The translations under genes were made by a program, and so were the position numbers. The notes under the pieces were generated by a model. The model was not told where the DNA came from. It was given only the letters and a program-made list of their open reading frames with translations, and did not search any database. DNA of 64,000 nt from Paraburkholderia franconis (GTDB lineage: Bacteria; Pseudomonadota; Gammaproteobacteria; Burkholderiales; Burkholderiaceae): positions 62,300-126,299 of the forward strand of contig NZ_WHNP01000014.1 of the NCBI RefSeq assembly GCF_009362735.1, written 5' to 3'. Shown here in pieces: positions 53,620 to 61,254 of the stretch. Position 1 is the first letter of the stretch; each line of letters opens with the position of its first letter.

Positions 53620-55707
53620 TCACGCCTTCTGCAACAGCGCCTTCAGACTCGCCAGCCGGTCTTTCGGCGTCATCGGCGCTTCGTCCGGCGTCGGCGGCGG
53701 CGCTTCGTCGAGGCCCATTTCGGGGATGAAGCGCGATGGCTCGCACACCACCGTCTCGCGCGCCCGCTTGCGCTTCTTGCACCAGTTCAGATGCAGGCTG
53801 CGCTGCGCGCGCGTGATCGCGACATACATCAGCCGGCGCTCTTCCTCGATGCGCGCATCGTCGATCGGGCCGTCGTCCTCGGTGCCGCCGCGATGCGGCA
53901 TGATGCCTTCCTCGACGCCCACCAGAAACACGTGCGGATATTCGAGCCCCTTCGACGCGTGCACCGTCGACAGACGCACCGCATCCGGGTCTTCGTCCTT
54001 GCCTTCGAGCATCGACATCAGCGCGACCGTCTGAATCAGACCGAGCAGATTCTTGCCGGTGTCGGTGAGACCGTCGGCGGTGTCGTAGCCGGTCTGCTCC
54101 GAGCCTGCTTCGGGTTCAGGCTTCGTGCCTTTGCGTTTGAGCCATTCGAGAAACTCCAGCACGTTCTGCCACTTCGCCTGGGCCTGGCGTTCGTCGAATG
54201 CGTCGTACAGATACGCTTCGTAGTGGATCGCTTCCATCATGTCATCGAGGACCGACGTCGCGGCGTCTTTCTCAGCGCGGTCTCGCAGACGCTGCATGAA
54301 ATCGCAGAACACTCGCAGCGGCTCGACCTGCCGCGCCGACAGCCGCGCCTCGATGCCGCCCATGTACACCGCTTCGAACAGCGACACCTTCGCCTGGCCC
54401 GCGAACGCGCCCAGCGCTTCGAGTGTCGTATTGCCGACGCCCCGGCGCGGCGTCGTGATCGCGCGGATGAACGCGGGATCGTCGTCGGCGTTTGCGATCA
54501 GCCGCAGATACGCGCAAATATCCTTGATCTCGGCTTTGTCGAAGAACGACTGGCCGCCCGACAGCACATACGGAATGCGCTCGCGGCGCAGTACCTGTTC
54601 GAAAATGCGCGCCTGGAAGTTGCCTCGATACAGGATCGCGTAATCGCGAAACTGCGTGCGGCGCTCGAACTTGTGCGCCGACAGCCGGAACACGACGGAC
54701 TCGGCTTCGTGCTCTTCGTCGTTGCACCCCGTGACGGTGATCGTGTCGCCCATGCCGTGCTCGGACCACAGCTTCTTCTCGAAGAGCTTCGGATTGTTCG
54801 CGATCACGTTGTTCGCCGCCGTCAGGATGCGCACCGTCGACCGGTAGTTCTGCTCGAGCTTGATCACATGCAGCTTCAGGAAGTCCTTGCCGAGCTGCGC
54901 GAGGTTTTCGAGCGTCGCGCCGCGCCAGCCGTAGATCGCCTGATCGTCGTCGCCGACGGCCGTGAACGCGGCGCGCGGACCGGCCAGCAGCTTCACCAGT
55001 TCGTACTGGCACGCGTTGGTGTCCTGATACTCGTCGATCAGCAGATAGCGCAGCTTGTTCTGCCAGCGGTCGCGCACCTGCTCGTTCTTCTTGAAGAGCT
55101 CGGCGGGCAGGCGGATCAGATCGTCGAAGTCGACGGCCTGATACGCGTGCAGCGTCGCGACGTAGTTGCGATAGACGATCGCGGCCTGATGCTCGTCCTC
55201 GTTCGACGCGATCGCCATCGCCTCTTCCGGCATGATGAGGCCGTTCTTCCACAGCGAGATGATCGTCTGGATCTTGCGGATAAAGCCCTTGTCCGTCGAG
55301 CCGACCTGTTCCTGGATCATGCCGAAGCAGTCGTCGGAATCCATGATCGAGAACTGCGGCTTCAGGCCGACGTGCTCCGCCTCCTGGCGCAGGATCTGCA
55401 CGCCGAGCGAGTGGAACGTGCACACCGTCAGCTGGTTGACGGGCACCTTGCGGCCTTCCTTGCCGGGCGCCGTCAACGTTTTGCCTTCGAGCAGCTTGCC
55501 GACGCGCTCGCGCATTTCGGCAGCGGCCTTGTTAGTAAAGGTGACGGCAGCGATATGGCGCGGCTCGAAGCCTTTGTTTTCGATCAGGTGCGCGATCTTC
55601 TGCGTGATCACGCGTGTCTTGCCGCTGCCCGCGCCCGCGAGCACGAGGCACGGACCGTCGAGATAGCGCACCGCTTCGCTTTGAGCGGCATTCAGGCCTG
55701 CGGACAT
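53620..55707 (-). CDS. rep: ATP-dependent DNA helicase Rep (UvrD family)
   Basis: This 695-residue superfamily 1 helicase has Walker A LVLAGAGSGKTRVITQKIAH, motif Ia ITRKAAAEMRE-like (AAVTFTNKAAAEMRERVGKL), Walker B DEYQDTNACQYELVKLLAGP, motif III DDDQAIYGWRGATLENLAQL, and motif VI VAITRAQRSLHLNWCKKRKR. The closeness to E. coli Rep (673 residues) favours Rep over UvrD/PcrA. The ATG at 55707 begins MSAGLNAAQSEAVRYL, the family start. It unwinds DNA and restarts replication forks. Confidence 0.95.
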   Translation of the reverse strand: MSAGLNAAQSEAVRYLDGPCLVLAGAGSGKTRVITQKIAHLIENKGFEPRHIAAVTFTNKAAAEMRERVGKLLEGKTLTAPGKEGRKVPVNQLTVCTFHSLGVQILRQEAEHVGLKPQFSIMDSDDCFGMIQEQVGSTDKGFIRKIQTIISLWKNGLIMPEEAMAIASNEDEHQAAIVYRNYVATLHAYQAVDFDDLIRLPAELFKKNEQVRDRWQNKLRYLLIDEYQDTNACQYELVKLLAGPRAAFTAVGDDDQAIYGWRGATLENLAQLGKDFLKLHVIKLEQNYRSTVRILTAANNVIANNPKLFEKKLWSEHGMGDTITVTGCNDEEHEAESVVFRLSAHKFERRTQFRDYAILYRGNFQARIFEQVLRRERIPYVLSGGQSFFDKAEIKDICAYLRLIANADDDPAFIRAITTPRRGVGNTTLEALGAFAGQAKVSLFEAVYMGGIEARLSARQVEPLRVFCDFMQRLRDRAEKDAATSVLDDMMEAIHYEAYLYDAFDERQAQAKWQNVLEFLEWLKRKGTKPEPEAGSEQTGYDTADGLTDTGKNLLGLIQTVALMSMLEGKDEDPDAVRLSTVHASKGLEYPHVFLVGVEEGIMPHRGGTEDDGPIDDARIEEERRLMYVAITRAQRSLHLNWCKKRKRARETVVCEPSRFIPEMGLDEAPPPTPDEAPMTPKDRLASLKALLQKA

Positions 55708-56085
55708 CGTGTGTGGATGAGAAATGAATTGAGGGCGCTGCTTGACTAACGAGCGACCCGGAAACATGCAGCGAGACGGCTCGAATGGCGCAACGTGTCG
55801 GACGGGTGCAGGAGGTGGGGCATGGCGCTTGCCGAACGATCCGCCGCGCATCCGTCTTGCATCTATCTCTTGCGCCACGCACTTGATTCCATGCGCTTTT
55901 TGCCGTTCGCGTGAGAACCGCGATGTTAACACGAATGCTCTTGCGAAGGCCTCGGCTCATGCCTTCGGGACAGCACGCGACGCGGCGTGCGCTAAACCCG
56001 CGCGCCGCGAGCCGAAGCGCGTCCGTGCCACAATTGCGCCGTTGCGCGCCGCCCCTGCTGCGCGCCGCTTTTGCAGGAAACGCGC
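55708..56085. other. Spacer between rep and the oxidoreductase gene, no gene seen
   Basis: 378 bases between divergent starts. Promoters must lie here, but none is strong enough to call. Confidence 0.5.
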
Positions 56086-57135
56086 ATGTCTTCATCGCTG
56101 AAAATTGGCTTGATGGGCTACGGCTTTGCCGGCGCCACCTTTCACGCGCCGGTGATCGAACACTGCGGACGCGCGAACGTCGCCGCAATCGCCACGGGAC
56201 AACCCGACAAGGCTCGCGCCGACTATCCGAACGCGCGCATCGTCGCCGATATCGATGCGCTGCTTGCGCTGAAAGACATCGAATGCGTCGTGATCGCTAC
56301 GCCGAACGACACGCACTTCGACCTGGCTCGCCGCGCGCTCGAAGCGGGCAAGCACGTCGTCGTCGACAAGCCCGTCACGCTCACGGCCGCCGACGCGCGC
56401 ACGCTCGCCGACCTCGCGCACAGCAAGGGCCTGCTGTTCGCGCCGTTCCACAACCGCCGCTGGGACGGCGATTTCCTGAGCGTGCGCGAGCTGATCGCAA
56501 GCGGACAGCTGGGCCGCATCACGCATTTCGAATCGCATTTCGACCGCTTCCGTCCGGGCATCCGGCAGCGCTGGCGTGAGGAGGCATCGCGCGGCGGCGG
56601 TTTGCTGCTCGACCTCGGCCCGCATCTGATCGACCAGACGCTGACGCTCTTCGGCGCGCCCGAGACGGTCTATGCATCGGTGAAGGCGTATCGTGACAAC
56701 GCGAGCGCGCCGGACCACGTGCATCTGCTGCTCGGCTATGCAACCCATGAAGTCGTGCTGCACGCGAGCGCGCTGACGGCAATCGTCGCGCCGCGCTTCA
56801 CGATCCACGGCACGCGAGGCAGTTACGTGAAGTACGGCCTCGACACGCAGGAAGATCAGCTTAAGGCAGGCCTGCGTCCCGGCGACGCCGGCTTCGGCGG
56901 CGGCAACGAGGCGGGCACGCTGCGCGTGCTCGAAGGCGAACAGGAAGTAAAGCGCGAACTGCCGACGCGCGACGGCGTCTATGTAGAGTTCTACCGCGCG
57001 CTGGCGGCCTCGATTCGCGACGGCGCGCCGTTCCCGGTCAGCGCGCAGGATGCCGTCGACGTCATGACGATCATTGAACTCGCGGCTCGCAGCGACAAGG
57101 AAGGCGTGCGGTTGCCATTCCGGCGCGGCGTGTGA
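56086..57135 (+). CDS. Gfo/Idh/MocA-family oxidoreductase
   Basis: This 349-residue NAD(P)-dependent oxidoreductase has a Rossmann N-terminus LKIGLMGYGFAGATFHAPVI, VVIATPNDTHFDLARRALEA and GKHVVVDKPVTLTAADARTL (the E/D-K-P motif). The C-terminal domain has WREEASRGGGLLLDLGPHLI with the D-x-x-x-H catalytic pattern. Close to the YhhX/YdgJ group; the sugar-like substrate is unknown. The ATG at 56086 follows aggaaa. Confidence 0.9.
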   Translation: MSSSLKIGLMGYGFAGATFHAPVIEHCGRANVAAIATGQPDKARADYPNARIVADIDALLALKDIECVVIATPNDTHFDLARRALEAGKHVVVDKPVTLTAADARTLADLAHSKGLLFAPFHNRRWDGDFLSVRELIASGQLGRITHFESHFDRFRPGIRQRWREEASRGGGLLLDLGPHLIDQTLTLFGAPETVYASVKAYRDNASAPDHVHLLLGYATHEVVLHASALTAIVAPRFTIHGTRGSYVKYGLDTQEDQLKAGLRPGDAGFGGGNEAGTLRVLEGEQEVKRELPTRDGVYVEFYRALAASIRDGAPFPVSAQDAVDVMTIIELAARSDKEGVRLPFRRGV

Positions 57136-57373
57136 AAGCGGGATAACGCTCTACGTGCGTTTTTCCCTTAGTCCCGACGATTTCGCTCAGGCCTTTCGCG
57201 CCTTCGAGGGTTCCTCGTCGCGCGCGGAACGCCTGAAGGCGCCGCCTGCCCTCGCCGGCAACCGACGGTAACGAAACCACACCGGCGCAGCGTCATCGCG
57301 GGCCGTCCGTCGTCCGTTGCTTGCGTGACGGGATCGACACCCTCCCGATCGACACCTTTCAACAGGAGAACCT

Positions 57374-57730
57374 ATGCAACGTATCGTTCGCGCGCTTGGC
57401 TGCTGCGCACTGGTTGCGTCGCTGGCCGCGTGCGTCATCACGCGCCAGCAGACCGCCCAGCCGCATCCCGAGCCGAATCCGCACGAGATGGCCGTGCACC
57501 GCTTCGAGCAGGTCAACGGCCGTATCGACAACATGGGCCATCACATCGACACCCGCGTCAACGAGGGCCACTATCCGCCACCCGAGGGCGGCGCGCTGCG
57601 CCGGCGTCTCGACACGATCCGCCAGGAAGCACACGACATGGCGGCGCAGCACGGCGGCGGCCTCACGGGCGACGAGCAGCGTGTGCTGAATCAGGAGCTC
57701 GATACGGCGGCAGCGGCGATCAATCGGTGA
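57374..57730 (+). CDS. Small lipoprotein
   Basis: This 118-residue protein has a type II signal (ALGCCALVASLAAC, lipobox LAAC near residue 20). The mature part is hydrophilic and helical, with EQVNGRIDNMGHHIDTRVNE and GDEQRVLNQELDTAAAAINR. Likely anchored in the outer membrane. Similar small exported proteins are frequent in this group and have no known function. A terminator follows 20 bases after the stop. Confidence 0.75.
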   Translation: MQRIVRALGCCALVASLAACVITRQQTAQPHPEPNPHEMAVHRFEQVNGRIDNMGHHIDTRVNEGHYPPPEGGALRRRLDTIRQEAHDMAAQHGGGLTGDEQRVLNQELDTAAAAINR

Positions 57731-57749
57731 TCTGCGGCTCATCATCGGG

Positions 57750-57781
57750 AAACGCGGCACCTTGCGAGCGGCCGCGTTTTT
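57750..57781 (+). terminator. Terminator of the small lipoprotein gene
   Basis: AAACGCGGC, loop, GCCGCGTTTTT. Confidence 0.8.
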
Positions 57782-57974
57782 CATCCATTTTTCAGGCCGA
57801 TCAAGCCCGATGGCGCGTGGTCTTCCATGCGCATTCTTGACGCCCGACGCGCCCCCGCCATTTCACGAAGTGCCCGAGCATGGAGTACAAGTCCTTAACG
57901 CTCTGCCGAAAACCCGGTGTTTCAGGCCAGTGACCTAGAAAGGTAGAGCTTTCCAAGGGAAACTGTCGATAAAC

Positions 57975-57994
57975 TACTGTATATATGAACAGTA
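57975..57994. promoter_or_regulatory. LexA (SOS) box overlapping the TnpB start
   Basis: TACTGTATATATGAACAGTA matches the LexA box consensus TACTGTATATATATACAGTA in 18 of 20 positions, with both invariant CTGT and ACAG half-sites and the 8-base spacer. The TnpB start codon ATG (57985-57987) is inside it, so LexA would block expression directly. Confidence 0.8.
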
Positions 57995-59112
57995 CTCGAA
58001 CCGAAACGACCCGAACCTTGCGCGTGCGTCTGAAAGACAGACACGCGGTTTTTTTGCGCGCGCAATCACGGGAAGTGAACTTCGTCTGGAACTACGTCAA
58101 CGAGCTCGGTTTGAAGATACTGCAGCGTGAAGGTCGATTCTGCACGGCATATGACCTGCATCGTTATACGGCTGGTGCGACGAAGGAAGGCCTGTCACTG
58201 CATTCACAGACCGTACAGGCAGTTAATGAGCAATACGTCTCGCGGCGCTGGCAGTCCAAGAAACGGCGCCTGGCGTGGCGCAAAAGCAGCGGCGTTCGCC
58301 GCTCGCTCGGCTGGATTCCCGTGAAGGCATCGGCCCTGCGCTACAAGGGCGGACAGGTTTGGTATTGCGGACAGCCACTTTCGTTGTGGGACTCCTATGG
58401 CCTGCATCAGTACGCGTTGGGCGCGGGCAGTATCAGCGAAGACAGTCGCGGCCGCTGGTATCTCAATGTAACAGTGAAGGTCAGGACCGCGGAGAAGAGC
58501 TCGACGACACGCGCCGTCGGTATCGACCTAGGGCTGAAGGACTTCCTTGCGACGAGTGACGGCGACAAGGCCGAAGCTGGCCGGTTCTATCGCGATTTGG
58601 CGCAGGGCATTGCCGTAGCACAGCGGGCGAACAAGCCGAAGCGCGTGAAGGCGCTCCATGCGAAGGTAGCAAACCGGCGCAAGGATGCCCTGCACAAGCT
58701 CAGTACCACCCTCGTACGCGAGTACGGGGCAATATTTGTTGGCAACGTGAATGCCCCCGGCCTGGCGCAAACGCGCGCGGCGAAGTCCGTGCTCGATGCG
58801 GGGTGGAGTACATTCCGAACCATGCTGCAGTACAAGTGCGCGGACGCAGGCGTGTGGTTCGATGAAGTCAATGAAGCGTTTTCGACCCAGACCTGTTCGT
58901 GCTGCGCGAGCCGCACCGGGCCGAAAGGTATCGCAGGTCTTGGAATAAGGGAATGGCAGTGCTTCGGGTGTGGCGCCGTCCACGACCGCGACGTCAATGC
59001 AGCCCGTAACATCCTCGCTACGGGGTTGGACGGGTTGAACAGGGGTGGCGCGACGCTGGGCGTACCAGACGGGCCCGCTCTGCCTGAACCGCGGCCGGAC
59101 GTGGCCGTCTAG
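57985..59112 (+). CDS. TnpB-type RNA-guided nuclease family protein (IS200/IS605, IS1341-type, no TnpA)
   Basis: This 375-residue protein has the N-terminal helix-turn domain, then the RuvC-like core. RuvC-I is TRAVGIDLGLKDFLATSDGD (Asp181). The RuvC-II site, usually I-V-I-E-D-L-N, reads IFVGNVNAPGL with Gly253 at the glutamate position. RuvC-III is AVHDRDVNAARNILATGLDG (Asp334/336). A zinc ribbon has C304-x2-C307 and C326-x2-C329. Glu294/Glu297 in WFDEVNEAFSTQTCS could stand in. No TnpA gene is adjacent. The start overlaps the SOS box. Confidence 0.9.
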   Translation: MNSTRTETTRTLRVRLKDRHAVFLRAQSREVNFVWNYVNELGLKILQREGRFCTAYDLHRYTAGATKEGLSLHSQTVQAVNEQYVSRRWQSKKRRLAWRKSSGVRRSLGWIPVKASALRYKGGQVWYCGQPLSLWDSYGLHQYALGAGSISEDSRGRWYLNVTVKVRTAEKSSTTRAVGIDLGLKDFLATSDGDKAEAGRFYRDLAQGIAVAQRANKPKRVKALHAKVANRRKDALHKLSTTLVREYGAIFVGNVNAPGLAQTRAAKSVLDAGWSTFRTMLQYKCADAGVWFDEVNEAFSTQTCSCCASRTGPKGIAGLGIREWQCFGCGAVHDRDVNAARNILATGLDGLNRGGATLGVPDGPALPEPRPDVAV

Positions 59113-59153
59113 CAGTAGGAATCCTCGGCCTTCCAAGCCGGGTAGGACGTCAA
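59113..59153 (+). mobile_element. Right end of the TnpB element and likely scaffold end of its guide RNA
   Basis: The segment after the TnpB stop contains CTCGGC, CTTCCAA, GCCGGG hairpin and ends tAGGACGTCAA, the usual form of IS605-type right ends. The scaffold of the guide RNA (omega RNA) should end here. The left end is not certain and probably lies between 57850 and 57960. Confidence 0.6.
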
Positions 59154-59182
59154 TTGACAAGCCTCCCACCCTCGCGTACATT
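59154..59182 (+). promoter_or_regulatory. Sigma-70 promoter for gcvTHP
   Basis: TTGACA (59154-59159), 17-base spacer, TACATT (59177-59182). It lies just after the TnpB element's right end and about 8 bases before the riboswitch start. Confidence 0.75.
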
Positions 59183-59189
59183 CGCCGCA

Positions 59190-59487
59190 CGCGTCGGGAG
59201 AGCGCGCCGCCTGCTGTCGTCTTGAGCACACAGCATCCAGCGCCGCCGAAGGGGCACACCCGCAAACTCTCAGGCAAAAGGACCGAACGCGTCGAAAAAT
59301 CCGCTCGTCATCAGGTCATAGCGACCTCATTCGAATGAGCGCGCATTTTTCGCACTCTGGAGAGCGGCAGTAGCGCCGATGCACACATGCTGCACGCGCA
59401 AGCTGCCCACCGAAGGGGCGCGCGCCACGCCATCCAGCACTCGCTGACGGCGGCGCAATCTCTCAGGTATCGAGGACAGAGGGGGCA
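59190..59487 (+). ncRNA. Tandem glycine riboswitch controlling gcvTHP
   Basis: Two glycine aptamers are visible. Aptamer 1 (59192-59289) starts gtcgggagag and has gccgccgaaggggcacaccc and aaactctcaggcaaaaggac. Aptamer 2 (59352-59487) starts actctggagagcggc, has cccaccgaaggggcgcgcg and ends atctctcaggtatcgaggac, agaggg. The linker between them is about 60 bases, longer than usual, and can fold: CGAAAAAT with ATTTTTCG, GCTC with GAGC, GGTC with GACC. It lies upstream of gcvT and should activate it when glycine is bound. Confidence 0.92.
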
Positions 59488-59520
59488 TGCAGTAATCGCT
59501 CGTTGGCCCACAGTGGGATC

Positions 59521-59560
59521 AGGCCGCGAGGGATTTCGCCGCATGGCCTTTCCTGTTTAG
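59521..59560 (+). promoter_or_regulatory. Possible expression-platform hairpin before gcvT
   Basis: AGGCCGCG...CGCCGCATGGCCTTTCCTGTTT can form a stem with a weak T-rich tail between the riboswitch and the gcvT start. It may be the terminator switched by the aptamers; this is inferred. Confidence 0.4.
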
Positions 59561-59577
59561 CGACGCCCGAGGCCCCG

Positions 59578-60696
59578 ATGACCGAACTCAAACACACCCC
59601 GCTCCACGCCACGCACCGCGTGCTGAATGCCCGCATGGTCGACTTCGGCGGCTGGGACATGCCCGTCAACTACGGCTCGCAGATCGAAGAGCATCGCGCC
59701 GTGCGCACCGATGCAGGCATGTTCGACGTGTCCCACATGTGCGTCGTCGATTTCACGGGCGAACGCGTGCGCGCGTTCTTCGAGCGCGCGCTGGCCAACA
59801 ACGTCGGCAAGCTGCAGACGCCGGGCAAGGCGCTCTATTCGTGCCTGCTGAACCCCGAAGGCGGCGTGATCGACGATCTGATCGTCTACTACTTCTCCGA
59901 AGACCATTTCCGCGTCGTCGTGAATGCCGGCACGGCCGAGAAAGACGTCGCTTGGTTCAACAAGCTCAACGACTCCGAAGGCTTCGGCCTCACGATCGAG
60001 CCGCGCCGCGACTACGCGATCGTCGCCGTGCAAGGCCCGAACGCGCGCGAAAAAGTCTGGGCGACGGTGCCTGCCGCACGCGCCGCCAGCGAAGGCCTCA
60101 AGCCGTTCAACGCGGCGCGCGTCGCCGATACGCCGTTTGGCGAGCTGACCGTCGCGCGCACCGGCTACACGGGCGAAGACGGCTTCGAAATCATCGTCCC
60201 CGCCACTCACGTAGAAGCGTTGTGGAACGCGCTGCAGGCACAAGGCGTGCGTCCCGCGGGCCTCGGCGCGCGCGACACGCTGCGCCTCGAGGCAGGCATG
60301 AACCTGTACGGCCAGGACATGGACGACAACGTGTCGCCGCTCGATGCCGGTCTCGCATGGACCGTCGACCTGTCCGCGCCGCGCGATTTCATCGGCCGCG
60401 CGAAGCTCGAAGCGGACGGCTCGAAGTCGTCGTTCGTCGGCCTGATCCTGCACAAGGACAACGGCAAGGCGGCGGGCGTGCTGCGCGCGCATCAAAAGGT
60501 CGTCACGCCGCACGGCGAAGGCGAAATCACGAGCGGCACGTTCTCGCCGACCATGCAGGAATCGATCGCCTTCGCGCGCGTGCCGAAAGGTGTGCAGCCG
60601 GGCGATGTCGTGCACGTGCAGATACGTGACAAGGCACTTCCCGCCAGCGTGGTTAAACTGCCATTCGTGCGCAACGGCAAAGTGCTCGTGAGCTGA
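59578..60696 (+). CDS. gcvT: Glycine cleavage system T-protein (aminomethyltransferase)
   Basis: This 372-residue enzyme takes the aminomethyl group from H-protein to tetrahydrofolate and releases ammonia. It begins MTELKHTPLHATHRVLNARM, and VDFGGWDMPVNYGSQIEEHR is the GcvT N-terminal signature. FDVSHMCVVDFTGERV and RTGYTGEDGFEIIVPATHVE (folate and lipoyl site) are present, as is RDTLRLEAGMNLYGQDMDDN. Length fits E. coli (364). The ATG at 59578 is the family start, behind a glycine riboswitch. Confidence 0.97.
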   Translation: MTELKHTPLHATHRVLNARMVDFGGWDMPVNYGSQIEEHRAVRTDAGMFDVSHMCVVDFTGERVRAFFERALANNVGKLQTPGKALYSCLLNPEGGVIDDLIVYYFSEDHFRVVVNAGTAEKDVAWFNKLNDSEGFGLTIEPRRDYAIVAVQGPNAREKVWATVPAARAASEGLKPFNAARVADTPFGELTVARTGYTGEDGFEIIVPATHVEALWNALQAQGVRPAGLGARDTLRLEAGMNLYGQDMDDNVSPLDAGLAWTVDLSAPRDFIGRAKLEADGSKSSFVGLILHKDNGKAAGVLRAHQKVVTPHGEGEITSGTFSPTMQESIAFARVPKGVQPGDVVHVQIRDKALPASVVKLPFVRNGKVLVS

Positions 60697-60809
60697 TCGA
60701 TACCCGAGCTCGCGATGAGCGTCACGAGACAGTCACCAGACAGACACTAAAGCGTCGCGTGCGTCCCATCCATCAAGTCAACCGAATCAAACCGTTTTAG
60801 GAGCATCCG

Positions 60810-61190
60810 ATGAGCATCCCGGCCGATCTGAAATACACCGAATCGCACGAATGGGTCCGCACCGAAGCGGACGGCACGCTGACGGTCGGCATCACCGACC
60901 ACGCGCAAGAAGCGCTCGGCGACATCGTCTTCTTCGAAGTGCAGCAATTGGGGCAAACCGTTTCGGCGGGCGATACCGTCGCCGTCATCGAATCGGTGAA
61001 GGCGGCTTCCGATATCTACGCGCCCGTCTCGGGCGAGATCATCGAAGCGAACACAAACGTCACCGATACGCCCGATGCCGTGAACGGCGCGCCGTACGAC
61101 AACTGGCTGTTCAAGATCAAGCCGGCTGCGGGCGCATCGCAGGATCACCTGATGGACGCCGCGGCATACGGCAAGTCGATCGGCGAATAA
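60810..61190 (+). CDS. gcvH: Glycine cleavage system H-protein
   Basis: This 126-residue lipoyl carrier protein shuttles the aminomethyl intermediate between P, T and L proteins. MSIPADLKYTESHEWVRTEA is the standard start. The lipoyl Lys is in VAVIESVKAASDIYAPVSGE. It ends with the usual YGKSIGE. The ribosome site is taggag. It lies 113 bases after gcvT. Confidence 0.98.
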   Translation: MSIPADLKYTESHEWVRTEADGTLTVGITDHAQEALGDIVFFEVQQLGQTVSAGDTVAVIESVKAASDIYAPVSGEIIEANTNVTDTPDAVNGAPYDNWLFKIKPAAGASQDHLMDAAAYGKSIGE

Positions 61191-61254
61191 GTCATCTACT
61201 CACGACAGGCGCGGCGTTCACGACTGGCGAGCGCCGCGCCGGCAGGAACATTCA

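Noticed and set aside
58720..58770. Calling the TnpB a proven nuclease-dead repressor
   Set aside because: Only one catalytic residue is absent and nearby acidic residues may compensate; the inactive state is not shown by sequence alone.
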